From Piezodorus guildinii (lineage: Eukaryota; Arthropoda; Insecta; Hemiptera; Pentatomidae): 64,000 bases of DNA. Positions 55,180 through 64,000 of the stretch are shown piece by piece. The notes beneath the pieces were generated by a model. The model searched no databases, was not told the origin of the DNA, and saw only the letters and a program-made list of their open reading frames with translations. A program made the translations under genes and the position numbers. The stretch covers positions 55,416,725-55,480,724 of the forward strand of contig CM041293.1 in the NCBI GenBank assembly GCA_023052935.1, written 5' to 3'. Each line of letters begins with the position of its first letter. The first letter of the stretch is position 1.

Positions 55180-55570
55180 TGATAGGTACATCTGGTGCGC
55201 ACCTTGTGCAGCTGCCCTATTGTGTGTGAGTGTGTCTCTCTGTCAGCTCCGCACGCGCTATTTACGCAACTACGCCCGGCGTCTCGGTCTATGCCCTCCG
55301 CTTCTTCGCCTCGGACTCTCTCGATTTTAGTTATTTCGCCTCCTATCCGGGCCCGACATCCCGCATGTTGTTACGAATTCTCTTTTTGAAAGAGAGGGTC
55401 CTACGGGAGGGGTGTTTCCTGTATTCCCGGCCCCCTCTTTGTGATCCCTTTCTCATGGCCTCGTTAGGAATTCCTTTGGCACCCTACCCTCGACAGAGTT
55501 TCGTTTTGACCTGTTTGATTTTCGAGTATTTCTATCACATCAATATTGCTTCATAAACCATTTTCATGAC
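55180..55570 (+). other. GC-rich block with a 108-codon open frame, unknown
   Basis: Markedly GC-rich relative to its surroundings. An ATG frame from 55230 to 55556 stays open (MCLSVSSARAIYATTPGVSV near the start) but has no recognisable motif. It lies just upstream of the longest RTE-like copy, so it could be the 5' region of a retroelement. Confidence 0.3.
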
Positions 55571-55679
55571 TTAAAACATAGGTTTGCTTGAAGCCTTGTT
55601 TATTTTTTTTTGGTAATGTGGGTTTGTGTCGAGCATTATTTTTTTTTAAATTAATAGCAATAGTATGTTTATAACATAT

Positions 55680-56735
55680 TCGCATCAATACTAACTAGTC
55701 GAATCACGGAATACGCTGAGGAAATTATCAGAGACTACCAATGTGGTTTAAGGCGGAAAACGTCAAATATTAGAGAAAAAGTTGGAATACAACGATGTAA
55801 TCCATCAACTTTATATCGATTTTAAAAGGCTTATGATTGCATAGACCGTCAGAAGCTGTATGACATAATGATTGAACAGGGAATACTTAGAAAGTTTGTA
55901 AACCTAATAGAGATGTGTTTGCCTGAAACATTCCATAAAGGTAGAATCGTTTATAATTACTCCGAGAAATTTGAGGGGCGGTCGGGTTTGAGACAGGGTG
56001 ACTCCCTTTCACCTGTTTTATTTAATATAGCATTAGAAATACGTCACAGAAATGGTGACGTGTACCGAGAAAGGTTTGATTCTGGGTGATGAAGTACCGG
56101 TTCTGGGATACGCCGATGGTTTGGTACTGTTAGGTAAAGACGCGGAAACTATGCAACTAAATACAAGTGTGTTAATAAAAACCGGTAAAGAAATAAGACT
56201 CGAAATAAATACCGATAAGACGAAATATATGATTAGAAGCAGAAACGGTGGCGATCTTGGTGATATTGATATAATCAGGGCATACTTTTGAACTCGTAGA
56301 GAAATTAAAGTATTTAGGTTCAATGATAACAAGAAAAAATGAAATCCCTGTGGAAATAAAGTCCCGGTTAAAGGCGGGAAATTACTTAGCTTCTGTCTAA
56401 AAACTTTAAGATTTGAACTTATAAAACTATTATTCTTCCGACTGTTCTTTACGGGTGTAAAACGTGACCGCTTACTTTGAAGGATGAACGTTTTGAGGTT
56501 TTCGAAAATAAGGTATTGCGTAAAATATTTGATCCAAAGAGAGATGAGACCGGAATTACGGGGCTTGTACCCTGTGAATTGGATCGGTATCATCACGAAG
56601 ACTCGAATGTTAGTGTGAAGTTGTTGGGCTCAGTGAGGAACGGATTGATCATTGGATGGACCTGTGTAAGCAGAATCTGGTGGTATCGCCATCCGACCTT
56701 CGGGTTTGGTTGGCCTGTCATTAATTTTTATAATT
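55680..56735 (+). mobile_element. RTE-like LINE, longest copy in the window, mutated catalytic YADD
   Basis: From 55680 the frames run through a reverse transcriptase: a decayed finger region, then GLRQGDSLSPVLFNIALE (near 56000), then VPVLGYADGLVLLGKD near 56110, then KYMIRSRNGGD, the SMITRKNE segment and the C-terminal region, ending in a 3' end shared with other copies (cggcatccaaccttcgg). The catalytic YADD reads YADG here. Several frameshifts and small deletions. Other copies in the window let the 3' third be aligned by eye. Confidence 0.75.
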
Positions 56736-56877
56736 AATATCGATAGCTGACTGTAGAGAGATTTGAGGAGGAAATTAGCGAGGGTGGCAGTCAGTGATGG
56801 AAAAACATTGACTAGACCTAGGACTAGAAAGAACTAGGACAAGACTGGATGATGAATCCAAGCTGTCTTCCTGGAAG

Positions 56878-56912
56878 GAGTCCTGATGATCCACAATATC
56901 GGTCGAAACTTT
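56878..56912 (+). ncRNA. Hammerhead-ribozyme-like core
   Basis: CTGATGA at 56883-56889 and GAAAC at 56905-56909 are the two invariant blocks of a hammerhead, with a possible short stem (gatcc/ggtc) between them. Spacing is right for stem II. Stems I and III are not established. Confidence 0.35.
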
Positions 56913-57270
56913 TTTTGAACATTAAATAGTTTAAACTAATTCATTGTTTTTCTTTCACTGACCATCACCCGGATTAATTCCTCTTATATTAATTTTGATG
57001 CTACTCTTATGATTTATAAAGGACACTAGTCTTAAATTATAATTACCTACAATTGTGAACGCTGAACTTTCTTTAGGGAGAGGCGAAGTAGCTTAAAAAT
57101 ATGTCATTTTTAGTGTAGTCTTTTGGTTTTGGCTGGAGGGGTCTATATGTTTTATTGTAACTTTTTTTTTTTTTTTTCACCCTCAAAAATACAATACGTT
57201 TGACACACCTGTACCTCTATTGGTGTTAGTTGGATTGAAGATCTCAGGACAGTTCTCTAATCAGAAATTT

Positions 57271-57500
57271 AATCTGTACTAATATTATAAAGCTGAAGAG
57301 TTTGTTTGTTTGTTTCAACGCGCTAATCTCAGGAACTGGTTCGAATTGAAAAATTCTTTCATTGTTGGATATTCCATTTATCGAGGAAGGCTTCAGGCTA
57401 TATAACATCACGCTGGGACCAATAGGAGTTAAGAATCATAGAAAAAAACGGGGAAAATTAACTTCGCATCCCAATTATTCCAAATGATTCCCCATTTAAT
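57271..57500 (+). mobile_element. Helitron-like block conserved across insects
   Basis: Opens tctgtactaatattataaag, then (gttt)n, cgcgctaatctcaggaact, ttgaaaaattctttcattgt and atttatcgaggaaggcttca. I recall this block as recurring nearly verbatim in many insect genomes in Helitron-type (Lep1-like) elements starting 5'-TC. The 3' end is not identified; SINE1 starts soon after. Confidence 0.42.
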
Positions 57501-57510
57501 TTTGCTATGT

Positions 57511-57757
57511 TGCTGATGCTACAGTGGGAGTCCTAAATTTTGCCTATCCTGGTTTTATTAGGATAGGGATCTTTAACGAGTACCTGACGCCGCTTAGGCT
57601 CGGGATCACCTTTTTACGTTCCCTCCGAAAGACGGCATAACTAACGATTTTTAACTCCCATTAAAAAATCCTAGGCCAACCTGCAGGTTTGAACCCGCGA
57701 CCTTTGGCATAGAAATTTGTTATGATAGCTTCTAAGCTACAGGTGAAGCCCTAATTT
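57511..57757 (-). mobile_element. SINE1, near full length, minus orientation
   Basis: Reverse complement of the same family: the tail side is at 57511 (ctacagtgggagtcctaaat) and the head with B-box ggtttgaacccgcgacc is near 57690; the 5' end lies at 57757. Confidence 0.7.
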
Positions 57758-58307
57758 GACTATTGAAATTTCCGAAGGTAGAAATAATCGGAGTAGTTTT
57801 TTCTAATATTTTAATTTTGCCTACGTTTCAGCTCAAACTTGTGAGCCAGATTATGAGTCAAACATAAACTGTTTATAAAAACAGTCGTTTTTATGTGTTA
57901 TTTTTTAGTTGAGACCTTAGACTCGAGAATAGTTTCTCTCATAACTTCTCTCAAAACGTGCGATAGTAACTCACACAGTTAGTATCATATTAAATAATTA
58001 TTAAACTATCAGAAGAAAAATTAGTAAGACGAAGACTATCCCACTACATTCGTTTCCATGAGAACATATTATTTATTTCTTTTACGCATCTCATATTATT
58101 CGCGTTTATTTAAAAGTTTGTCCGCAAAATCATGATTTCGGCCACAGTTACTACCGTCAAACTGCTTTATTGTCTTCATCTATAAAATGTTCGTGGATCG
58201 GGGTCACTTAAGATTATCCCATCGTCTAAAAATCCTTAACATCCTTCAACATACTTCATTATATCGCCATTTAAAAGATTGCCTGCCATTATTCCATCAG
58301 CTCTTCT

Positions 58308-60029
58308 CTTTACTTTCACTTACCTATATATGGAATATATTGGGTTGTTTCACATGAAATGTCCGTTTTTATAGTTTCTGAAATACATAAAGGATTTTGC
58401 AGGTCTCTGTTGTTTTCTTCCGAATGTTTACATATTTAAAGTAAACAGTTACTAATCCTCTACCTTCGTATTATAAACATTAGCTTCCCAATCAATTACC
58501 CACTTTTTAGTATACCTCCAAATATGAACATGGAAACACGCGATTTTCGAGTAATATTTTTGTACGATTTTGGGGAAGGGAGTGCTAATGAACGGACCAT
58601 CCGCCGTTGGTTTGCTAAGTTTTCAGTATGGTTACAGTATGGTGGTCCATGGCTGGGATAGTTATCCTATTCCTTTTTACCTAGAGGCGAAACCATTACC
58701 TCTACAACGTACTGCAATGAAATTGAGCAAATGCACACAAAATTATTAAAAAAACAACCTGGATTGGCAAATCAAAAGGGTCCTATACTCTTACACGACA
58801 ACGCTAGACCCCATGTTTCAAAACATACCGTGCAAAAATTGAAAGAACTGGGCTACGAAGTTCTTCCGCACCCACCATATTCTCCCGACTTGTCTCCAAC
58901 ATATTACCACCTGTTCAGGAATTTAGACAACTTCGTCAAAGAAAAACTTTTTGAAAATGATGATCAAGTGAAAAGTGCGTTTTCAGATTTTGTTTCACTT
59001 CAAAGCTCAAGAGTTTTTCAGTTCGGGGATAAATAAATTGGTGTCACGTTGGGAAAAATTTGTAGAAAAAGAAGGTAAATACCTCGAATAAAATTATCTT
59101 GTTTTCGTATCGTATTTTTAATAAAAATCCTTTACCTTCAAAACGGACATTTCATGTGACACAACCCAATAGTAAGGGAATGTATTGCGATCGTGAAAAT
59201 TTAGTCAATATGACCAAGTCCCGCAAAGAGGTCTATGTTTGGTTAAGTATAGCTCGAAAATCATAAGTTTTATAAAACTAAAATTTCATATTTTAAAAGC
59301 CTATATGCCTGAGATGTTACAGCAACTTTTTTTGAAAAATCGGCAAACAAGAATAACCACTTTGTGCCGTGCATTTTGCATCTTTTTATTTCTCTTACAA
59401 TCTACTGTATATACCTTAATGAGCTTTAATACCAGTTAGGTTTCATTCAGATTGAAATAGCCTAACAGGTATTAAATTCCGATGAAAAAACTGTCTAATA
59501 CGTTTACATACTACATATCTGCTACATACATGTTACAGCAACTTTTTCAACAAAATAGTCGAACCGGAAGATCAGCCATTTTATATCACCGATTTTAATT
59601 AAACTCACTATATCGGGGTAAAATAAATTTAATTGGCTTTAATATCATTAAAGCTTTTCATTTTGATTGAAATAGTCTGACAGGGCTTGAATGCCGATAT
59701 TTAATTTTTTTTCATCCTTTAAAGTACCTACGTTTTTGTAGATTCCACAAAAATTAACTTGTTTGAATTGATTTGGATTGTATAACAAAAACATTTTAGA
59801 AAAAATAAATAAGAAAATGTAATCTTATATTCAAAGTTTTGGAAGGTCATGTGAAGTGACGAATAGGGTATAAAGTTATGTGATTGTTGTACATTATCGA
59901 ATCTAAAGCATATGTACGTAGGAAACATTGAATATTATTGTTTAAACTTTTTTCTACTCTGACAAGTACTTAAATTGATTTTATTTGCCGAGCTAAGTGA
60001 AAATCCTATATTGTCCAAACCAGATTTTT
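58308..60029 (+). repeat. F1 repeat carrying the mariner
   Basis: 5' end tactttcacttacctatata at 58312; the mariner occupies 58340-59169. F1 resumes agtaagggaatgtattgcga and runs to the 3' end aagtgaaaatcctatattgt and ccaaaccagattttt at about 60025. Confidence 0.75.
58340..59169 (+). mobile_element. Mariner-family DNA transposon, internally deleted, TA target duplication
   Basis: Terminal inverted repeats of about 30 bp: ttgggttgtttcacatgaaa at 58340 and its near-perfect complement ending at 59169 (about 29 of 30 match). Both ends are flanked by TA (58338-58339 and 59170-59171). Inside are remnants of the transposase: a helix-turn-helix end reading RTIRRWFAKFS, a deletion removing the first catalytic region, then a 101-codon open frame (58731-59036) with HDNARPH (second catalytic D) and YSPDLSP. 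The third catalytic position of the D,D34D triad is Tyr (SPTYYHLF instead of SPTDYHLF). At 830 bp instead of about 1.3 kb, it is non-autonomous. It lies inside an F1 repeat. Confidence 0.92.
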
Positions 60030-60129
60030 GTAATTAATTATTATCGATAATGAACCTTTGTAATCGACCAAAAAAAAAAAAAAAAAAATACTATCTCTCC
60101 TGAAAATGTATGGCCTTACGTTTAAAGGT

Positions 60130-60470
60130 ATGTAGAAACCGAAAAACGAAAAAAAAAAAATCCGTTTGTCTGCCGTCCGCGGCATTTCAATCCTAACACC
60201 TTAGACGTTATGAGATAGTTATTTTAAAAATCGCGGCAGCTTAAAAGTGAATCAATTCAATAAATAAGTTATTTTTGAAGATAAAAAAAAAATTAATTAG
60301 TGTTTTTTTAAACAAAAAATCACGAATAAAAAAAATAATTTAATTAAAATTTCACCCATAAATACGCCCATAATTCAGTTATTTTTTAAGATAGAGAAAA
60401 ATATGTACAGAATTTTAGAAACACTAAGGCACGATAAAAAAAAAAAAAAAAAAGGTTGATCTATTTATTC
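60130..60470 (-). repeat. Second copy of the ccgcggacggc repeat
   Basis: Contains gccgtccgcggcatttcaat near 60173 and poly(A) runs matching the T runs of 8390-8650 in reverse orientation. Confidence 0.45.
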
Positions 60471-60699
60471 TTACAAAATGAAAAAAGAAAAAAAAATCAT
60501 TGAAATTGGGTTAGAACTAGGAGGGATATTGTGTTTTGAAATCAACAGTGGTGATATTCCATTTTCCTTAGAATTATTTATTTCTTTTTATATTAGTTAA
60601 TTGCGTATAAACAGCTTTATAAACTGCAATACCCTAATATTGTTATTTGGAAATAATAAACCCTTGTGTAATAATTGGCAGCGTTTTGAATCCACACTG

Positions 60700-60965
60700 C
60701 AATAGTTTAATTGTTAAGTCTAAGGTAACGATAGGGTATGTGAAACATTGTTTGGAGTTGTGTGGGTTCGATTCCTACTTGGGGCAGTTGATATTTAGTT
60801 CGTGGTGAGTCCCCTGATATAAATGCTGAGCCTCCCCCTTGTTAGGCCATGGCGGCAACCTTTTAAGTAGCCGTCTGGGGTGGTGTAGAGGACCAACAGG
60901 TCAACTTGTTGGACGAGGTTCCCCCAACACATAACATTAAGACTGCCATTACCATTAAAAGCTAA
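60700..60965 (+). repeat. Possible tRNA-like SINE
   Basis: Contains gggttcgattcctacttggg, a B-box match, and a moderately GC-rich body (cccccttgttaggccatggc, gtagccgtctggggtggtgt). The A-box is not clear and there is no second copy in the window to compare. Confidence 0.3.
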
Positions 60966-60973
60966 GATACACG

Positions 60974-61252
60974 ATGATAGCTGGAGTGGTGCTTGTTGCT
61001 CTATCGATCTATCTTTTTGTGGGCACAAACAATAGCAATGGAGTGGTGATGGAGAGTGCGAAAGGGAATAAAAGACTAGTTCATACCTATGCGATTAATT
61101 ATACTACAAATATCCAATTAATTTTGGGCATGAATCCAAGATCATCACCAACAAACATATTTTCGGACTTCAATCTAATTTCTGTAAAAATAAATATGCC
61201 TAATCTCAATAATGAAAAAATATATTTTGGATGGGTTGAGCTAGTTGGGTAG
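60974..61252 (+). CDS. Unrecognised 92-codon open frame, doubtful
   Basis: ATG at 60974 opens with MIAGVVLVALSIYLFVGT, a hydrophobic segment like a signal anchor, then YTTNIQLILGMNPRSS and NNEKIYFGWVELVG. It immediately follows a SINE-like repeat. No splice signals, homologue or second copy seen; could be chance or an exon of a larger gene. Confidence 0.2.
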   Translation: MIAGVVLVALSIYLFVGTNNSNGVVMESAKGNKRLVHTYAINYTTNIQLILGMNPRSSPTNIFSDFNLISVKINMPNLNNEKIYFGWVELVG

Positions 61253-62396
61253 ATTGACCACCGTTTTTCCACAAGAATAGAAACTTACTTCAGCTTAATA
61301 CTTTCAAGAACAAAACACAGCAAGACGATTCACTGGCTACTGTTCACAATAATATTCCTCTAAATTTCGATATTCTCACATAAATCCTCCAATGTGTTAA
61401 TGTGATGTTTAAATATAGACGAAATCCCTCCGTGAGGAAAAATTTTCTGTTTTAATAAATTGGAATTAATTATTGGTATTGTCATGTCGCCCTCATTGCC
61501 AGTCGTTCATTGTGATTTTCTTGCTTTTTTTAAATGATGTATTATTGGTTATAATTGTCTTTTTCTTAAGTATTAAATAGTTAAAGTTGCATTTATGCGT
61601 TTTTATTTTTTTATCGTGTATATATGTATTCCTTACTGCTATCTGGTTAATTGGTTCATTCATTTAGTGTTTGTTACTACATTAATGGACTTCTATTGTA
61701 TTGGCGCAGGTGAAATTTCCACAAACGGATTCGCCTTAGTGGGGTTGTGACTTCTATTTTTTTCATACTTTTAAAATTTATATATATATATATATATATA
61801 TGTTAAAAAGTTATTAGAAAAAAAAAATAGGTCACAAATTATAACACAGTAGTTTATTGTTTCCAAAAAGCTATATTAGGATATAACTTGTTATATAGCA
61901 CTTTACAGGCAATTAAGTAATATGAAAAGAAATAAATTAATCAAAGCAAAATGGCCTGTCACCACTGCTAATTTCAAAACGGTATATCTCTGCTACTTCT
62001 TAACCGATTTCAATGATTCTTGTTTTTATTTTTTTAGGAAATGTAACACTCTATTGAACAGTACTAACCTATTTTGTACAGACAGGATTTTTTTTTCTTT
62101 TTCCGAGTTCTATGTATCTTGGAATGTAAGCCCTTAAATAAAATAACAAATAGCCTGCTCGTCTGTTTTTTTTTCATTTATTTTTTAAAAAATTTAATTA
62201 TTAGGAAACACCAATATTCCTACAAGAAAGTTAATTTTTATTCATTAAAAACGAGTTAAGTTCATGTTTTGCGTAACAGTACTCATTTATTTTATTGATT
62301 TTGTTTCGACGACAAAATATCCGGATTTTATATATTATTATCCGAAAGGGAAGGTATTTGTTAGACTTTTTATATTTGAAAGTATAATACAAGGCT
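61253..62396. other. AT-rich DNA, no gene seen
   Basis: Short (AT)n tract at 61778-61801 and T-rich runs; no coding sequence recognised. Confidence 0.45.
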
Positions 62397-62545
62397 TTTG
62401 TTCGGCGGGCAGTGGTTGGGATAGGGGAGCCTACGGAGGGGAACCAAGGTGTGTCGTGGGCTGGGGTGCTCTATGGTGTATGCCTGCTACTCCAGCTGTG
62501 ATTATACGCCCATTAAAACACGAATAAGCTATTATTATTATTATT
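62397..62545 (+). repeat. GC-rich block with (ATT)n tail, possible LINE 3' end
   Basis: A G-rich segment (gggcagtggttgggataggg, ggctggggtgctctatggtg) ends cacgaataagctattattattatt. A short terminal ATT repeat is the tail type of the RTE-like copies here, but the body does not match them. Confidence 0.35.
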
Positions 62546-62617
62546 TATTAAACGCATTACTATAATCAGGCCACTCTTACAAATTATTTAGATTTATTAC
62601 TAAAGCCTTAAATAAAA

Positions 62618-62860
62618 TTTGGAGCGGGCAACACAGGACACTCATTTCGCATGCTAAAATCAATTTAGTATCTTTATAAATAAAGTAAGAGTTAGAAAAA
62701 GGATAAATTATTACATTGGTTACGATGGAAACATGTGTCAGATCAAAACAAAAGAAATTATTATCTGTTACAATCACTCAGTTTTATCCTCTTTTTACCG
62801 CCCTCCATTACCTTATACAACTTTATATATAAGATTTTTTTTTCTAAAATATATTGTTAC
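62618..62860 (-). repeat. F1 repeat, 3' end fragment, minus orientation
   Basis: Begins ttggagcgggcaacacagga, the complement of the F1 3' terminus, then ggaaacatgtgtcagat as in other copies. Diverged. Confidence 0.45.
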
Positions 62861-62954
62861 AGCTGGAATAATCAGGAGTCAGTCTTTTTTTTAAATATTT
62901 TTAATTTTGCGAACGTTTTGGCTCAAGCTTGTGGGTTTATGCTTGGATGTCTCA

Positions 62955-62995
62955 CTGACGATGGCTCAAGCTTGAGGCGAAACGTTGGCAAAATA
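62955..62995 (+). ncRNA. Hammerhead-ribozyme-like core with stable stem II
   Basis: CTGACGA (62955-62961), palindromic CTCAAGCTTGAG (62965-62976) as stem II, then GAAAC (62979-62983) and gttggcaaaat. One core base differs from CTGATGA. Penelope-like retroelements are known to carry hammerheads of this short form in their terminal repeats. Confidence 0.4.
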
Positions 62996-63001
62996 AAAAT
63001 C

Positions 63002-63735
63002 TGGTGCGGGCAACACACGACTTTCACTTACCTCAATTTTTAAAATCAATGAAAGAATTTCCAAAAACAGTTACAGATAAAAATACGTGAAACTATTAAG
63101 GAATTAATTAAATTGAATTTATATAGATACATGTGTTTTATTAAAAAATATATTATATTATCATCTTAAATAATCAGTTAGTTTTATGTTCATTTCATCA
63201 CTCTCTATTAACTTTTAAAAGCTTGTGTATGAGAATATATTTTTTCCAACTGTATATCATAGATGTAAATTACTGCCCTTATGTTCAAAAACGAAAAATT
63301 GCATTAAAAAAATATTGTTTTCTGTTTTCTCCTTTAGTTGGGTATCGAATTTATTCAATGTATATATTTACCTGTTTTTCATCAACTTTAACTATATAAT
63401 ATAGTTATTTTTATTGAATCTACAAAATTAAAGGTACTTTAGGGGAAGAAAATTTAAGATATCGGCATTTAAGCCCTGTCAGACCATTTTAATCAGAATA
63501 AAACCTACATGATATTAAAGCCCAATAAATTTTACATCGATTTAGCGAGTTTAATCTAAATCGTCGGAACCTTTTTCGAGAAAATCGAAAAAAGGTACAA
63601 ACTGCAAGGTAAAAAGTGCCTCTTCTGGTAAGATCATTTTGATGAAAAAAGTTTTGTCTCGTCTCGGGCGTATAGTTGTCTTAAATATGAAATATCAGTT
63701 TCATAGGGCTTACCGTTTAGTTTAAGTGAAAGTAA
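63002..63735 (-). repeat. F1 repeat, internal-deletion derivative, minus orientation
   Basis: The 3' terminus is at 63002 (ctggtgcgggcaacacacga) and the 5' terminus at about 63733 (ttaagtgaaagt). The segment between the first 11 bp and the aacggtaag region is missing, yet the extreme 5' bases remain. Confidence 0.7.
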
Positions 63736-63844
63736 AAAAAAAGACTGACTCCTGATTTTTCCACCTATAATAGTTTCTAAAGTCGACTATACATCCTCAA
63801 CTAAAATATTTTGGTTTTCCAATTCATATTAATTCTAACAAGTT

Positions 63845-64000
63845 ATTTTTTGTCGAATCAACAAAATCGAAGGTACTTTAAATGGAGAAAAAAAAAAAAA
63901 TTAAATATCGACATTCAAGCCTTGTTGCAACTATTTTAGCCGAAATGAAACCTACATGATATTATAGCTATTATATTTACACCGAAGCTAATTAAATTTA
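63845..64000 (-). repeat. F1 repeat, partial, running off the window
   Basis: Contains aatcgaaggtactttaaatg, a tcgacattcaagcc-like segment and gaaacctacatgatatt, as in other minus-strand copies. Confidence 0.5.

Larger units (their letters stand above)
62868..63757. repeat. Inverted repeat enclosing a hammerhead-like hairpin and an F1 copy
   Basis: Outer arms atcaggagtcagtctttttt (62871) and aaaaagactgactcctgatt (about 63737). Inside the left edge a second inverted pair, ttttgcgaacgttttggctc (62910) and its near complement to 62995. The left edge also matches 57772-57860. Confidence 0.6.

Noticed and set aside
56033..56596. 187-codon minus-strand frame, the longest in the window
   Set aside because: Antisense of the RTE-like reverse transcriptase, whose plus-strand motifs are plain.

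Overview
The window is AT-rich nuclear DNA from an animal, almost certainly an insect. It has spliced genes with short exons and large introns, GT-AG junctions, and heavy loading with non-LTR retrotransposon fragments, tRNA-derived SINEs, a mariner, foldback elements and (AT)n/(GT)n microsatellites. The best-recognised gene is the insect TNF receptor grindelwald, which fits this placement. I cannot assign the order with confidence. No tRNA, rRNA or CRISPR array was found.

Layout. 1-13.0 kb is repeat-dominated: an F1-family repeat with a nested LINE, a SINE, an R4/Dong-like LINE, a split RTE-like LINE and a large foldback. 13.0-26.9 kb (+) holds four exons of a grindelwald-like gene: ectodomain with eight cysteines, juxtamembrane exon, transmembrane exon, and a cytoplasmic tail ending in a PDZ-ligand-like ETSF. 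The first exon, carrying the start codon, is not identified. The 11.3-kb intron is packed with SINE, RTE, jockey-like and F1 sequence. 26.9-29.7 kb is repeat-poor and may be a long 3' UTR.

From 47.3 down to 35.5 kb, four minus-strand exons with matching splice phases define an unrecognised gene with a cysteine-rich, acidic segment. A separate 58-codon plus-strand first exon lies at 34.0 kb beside a local duplication that contains an (AT)n-bounded foldback. The minus-strand gene's introns hold LINE, SINE and gypsy-like debris, plus a convergent pair of fragments at 45.5-46.3 kb: a plus-strand protein of a recurrent uncharacterised insect type and a minus-strand protein-primed-type B DNA polymerase (Polinton/virus-like).

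47.9-64 kb is almost wholly mobile DNA: a head-to-tail F1 array, a large inverted repeat, the longest RTE-like copy, a Helitron-like conserved block, a mariner with intact TIRs nested inside an F1 copy, and foldbacks with hammerhead-ribozyme-like cores of the kind known from Penelope-like elements. The dominant unexplained component is F1, present in about ten copies, with a perfect 18-bp palindrome at its 5' end and a 12-bp inverted match near its 3' end.
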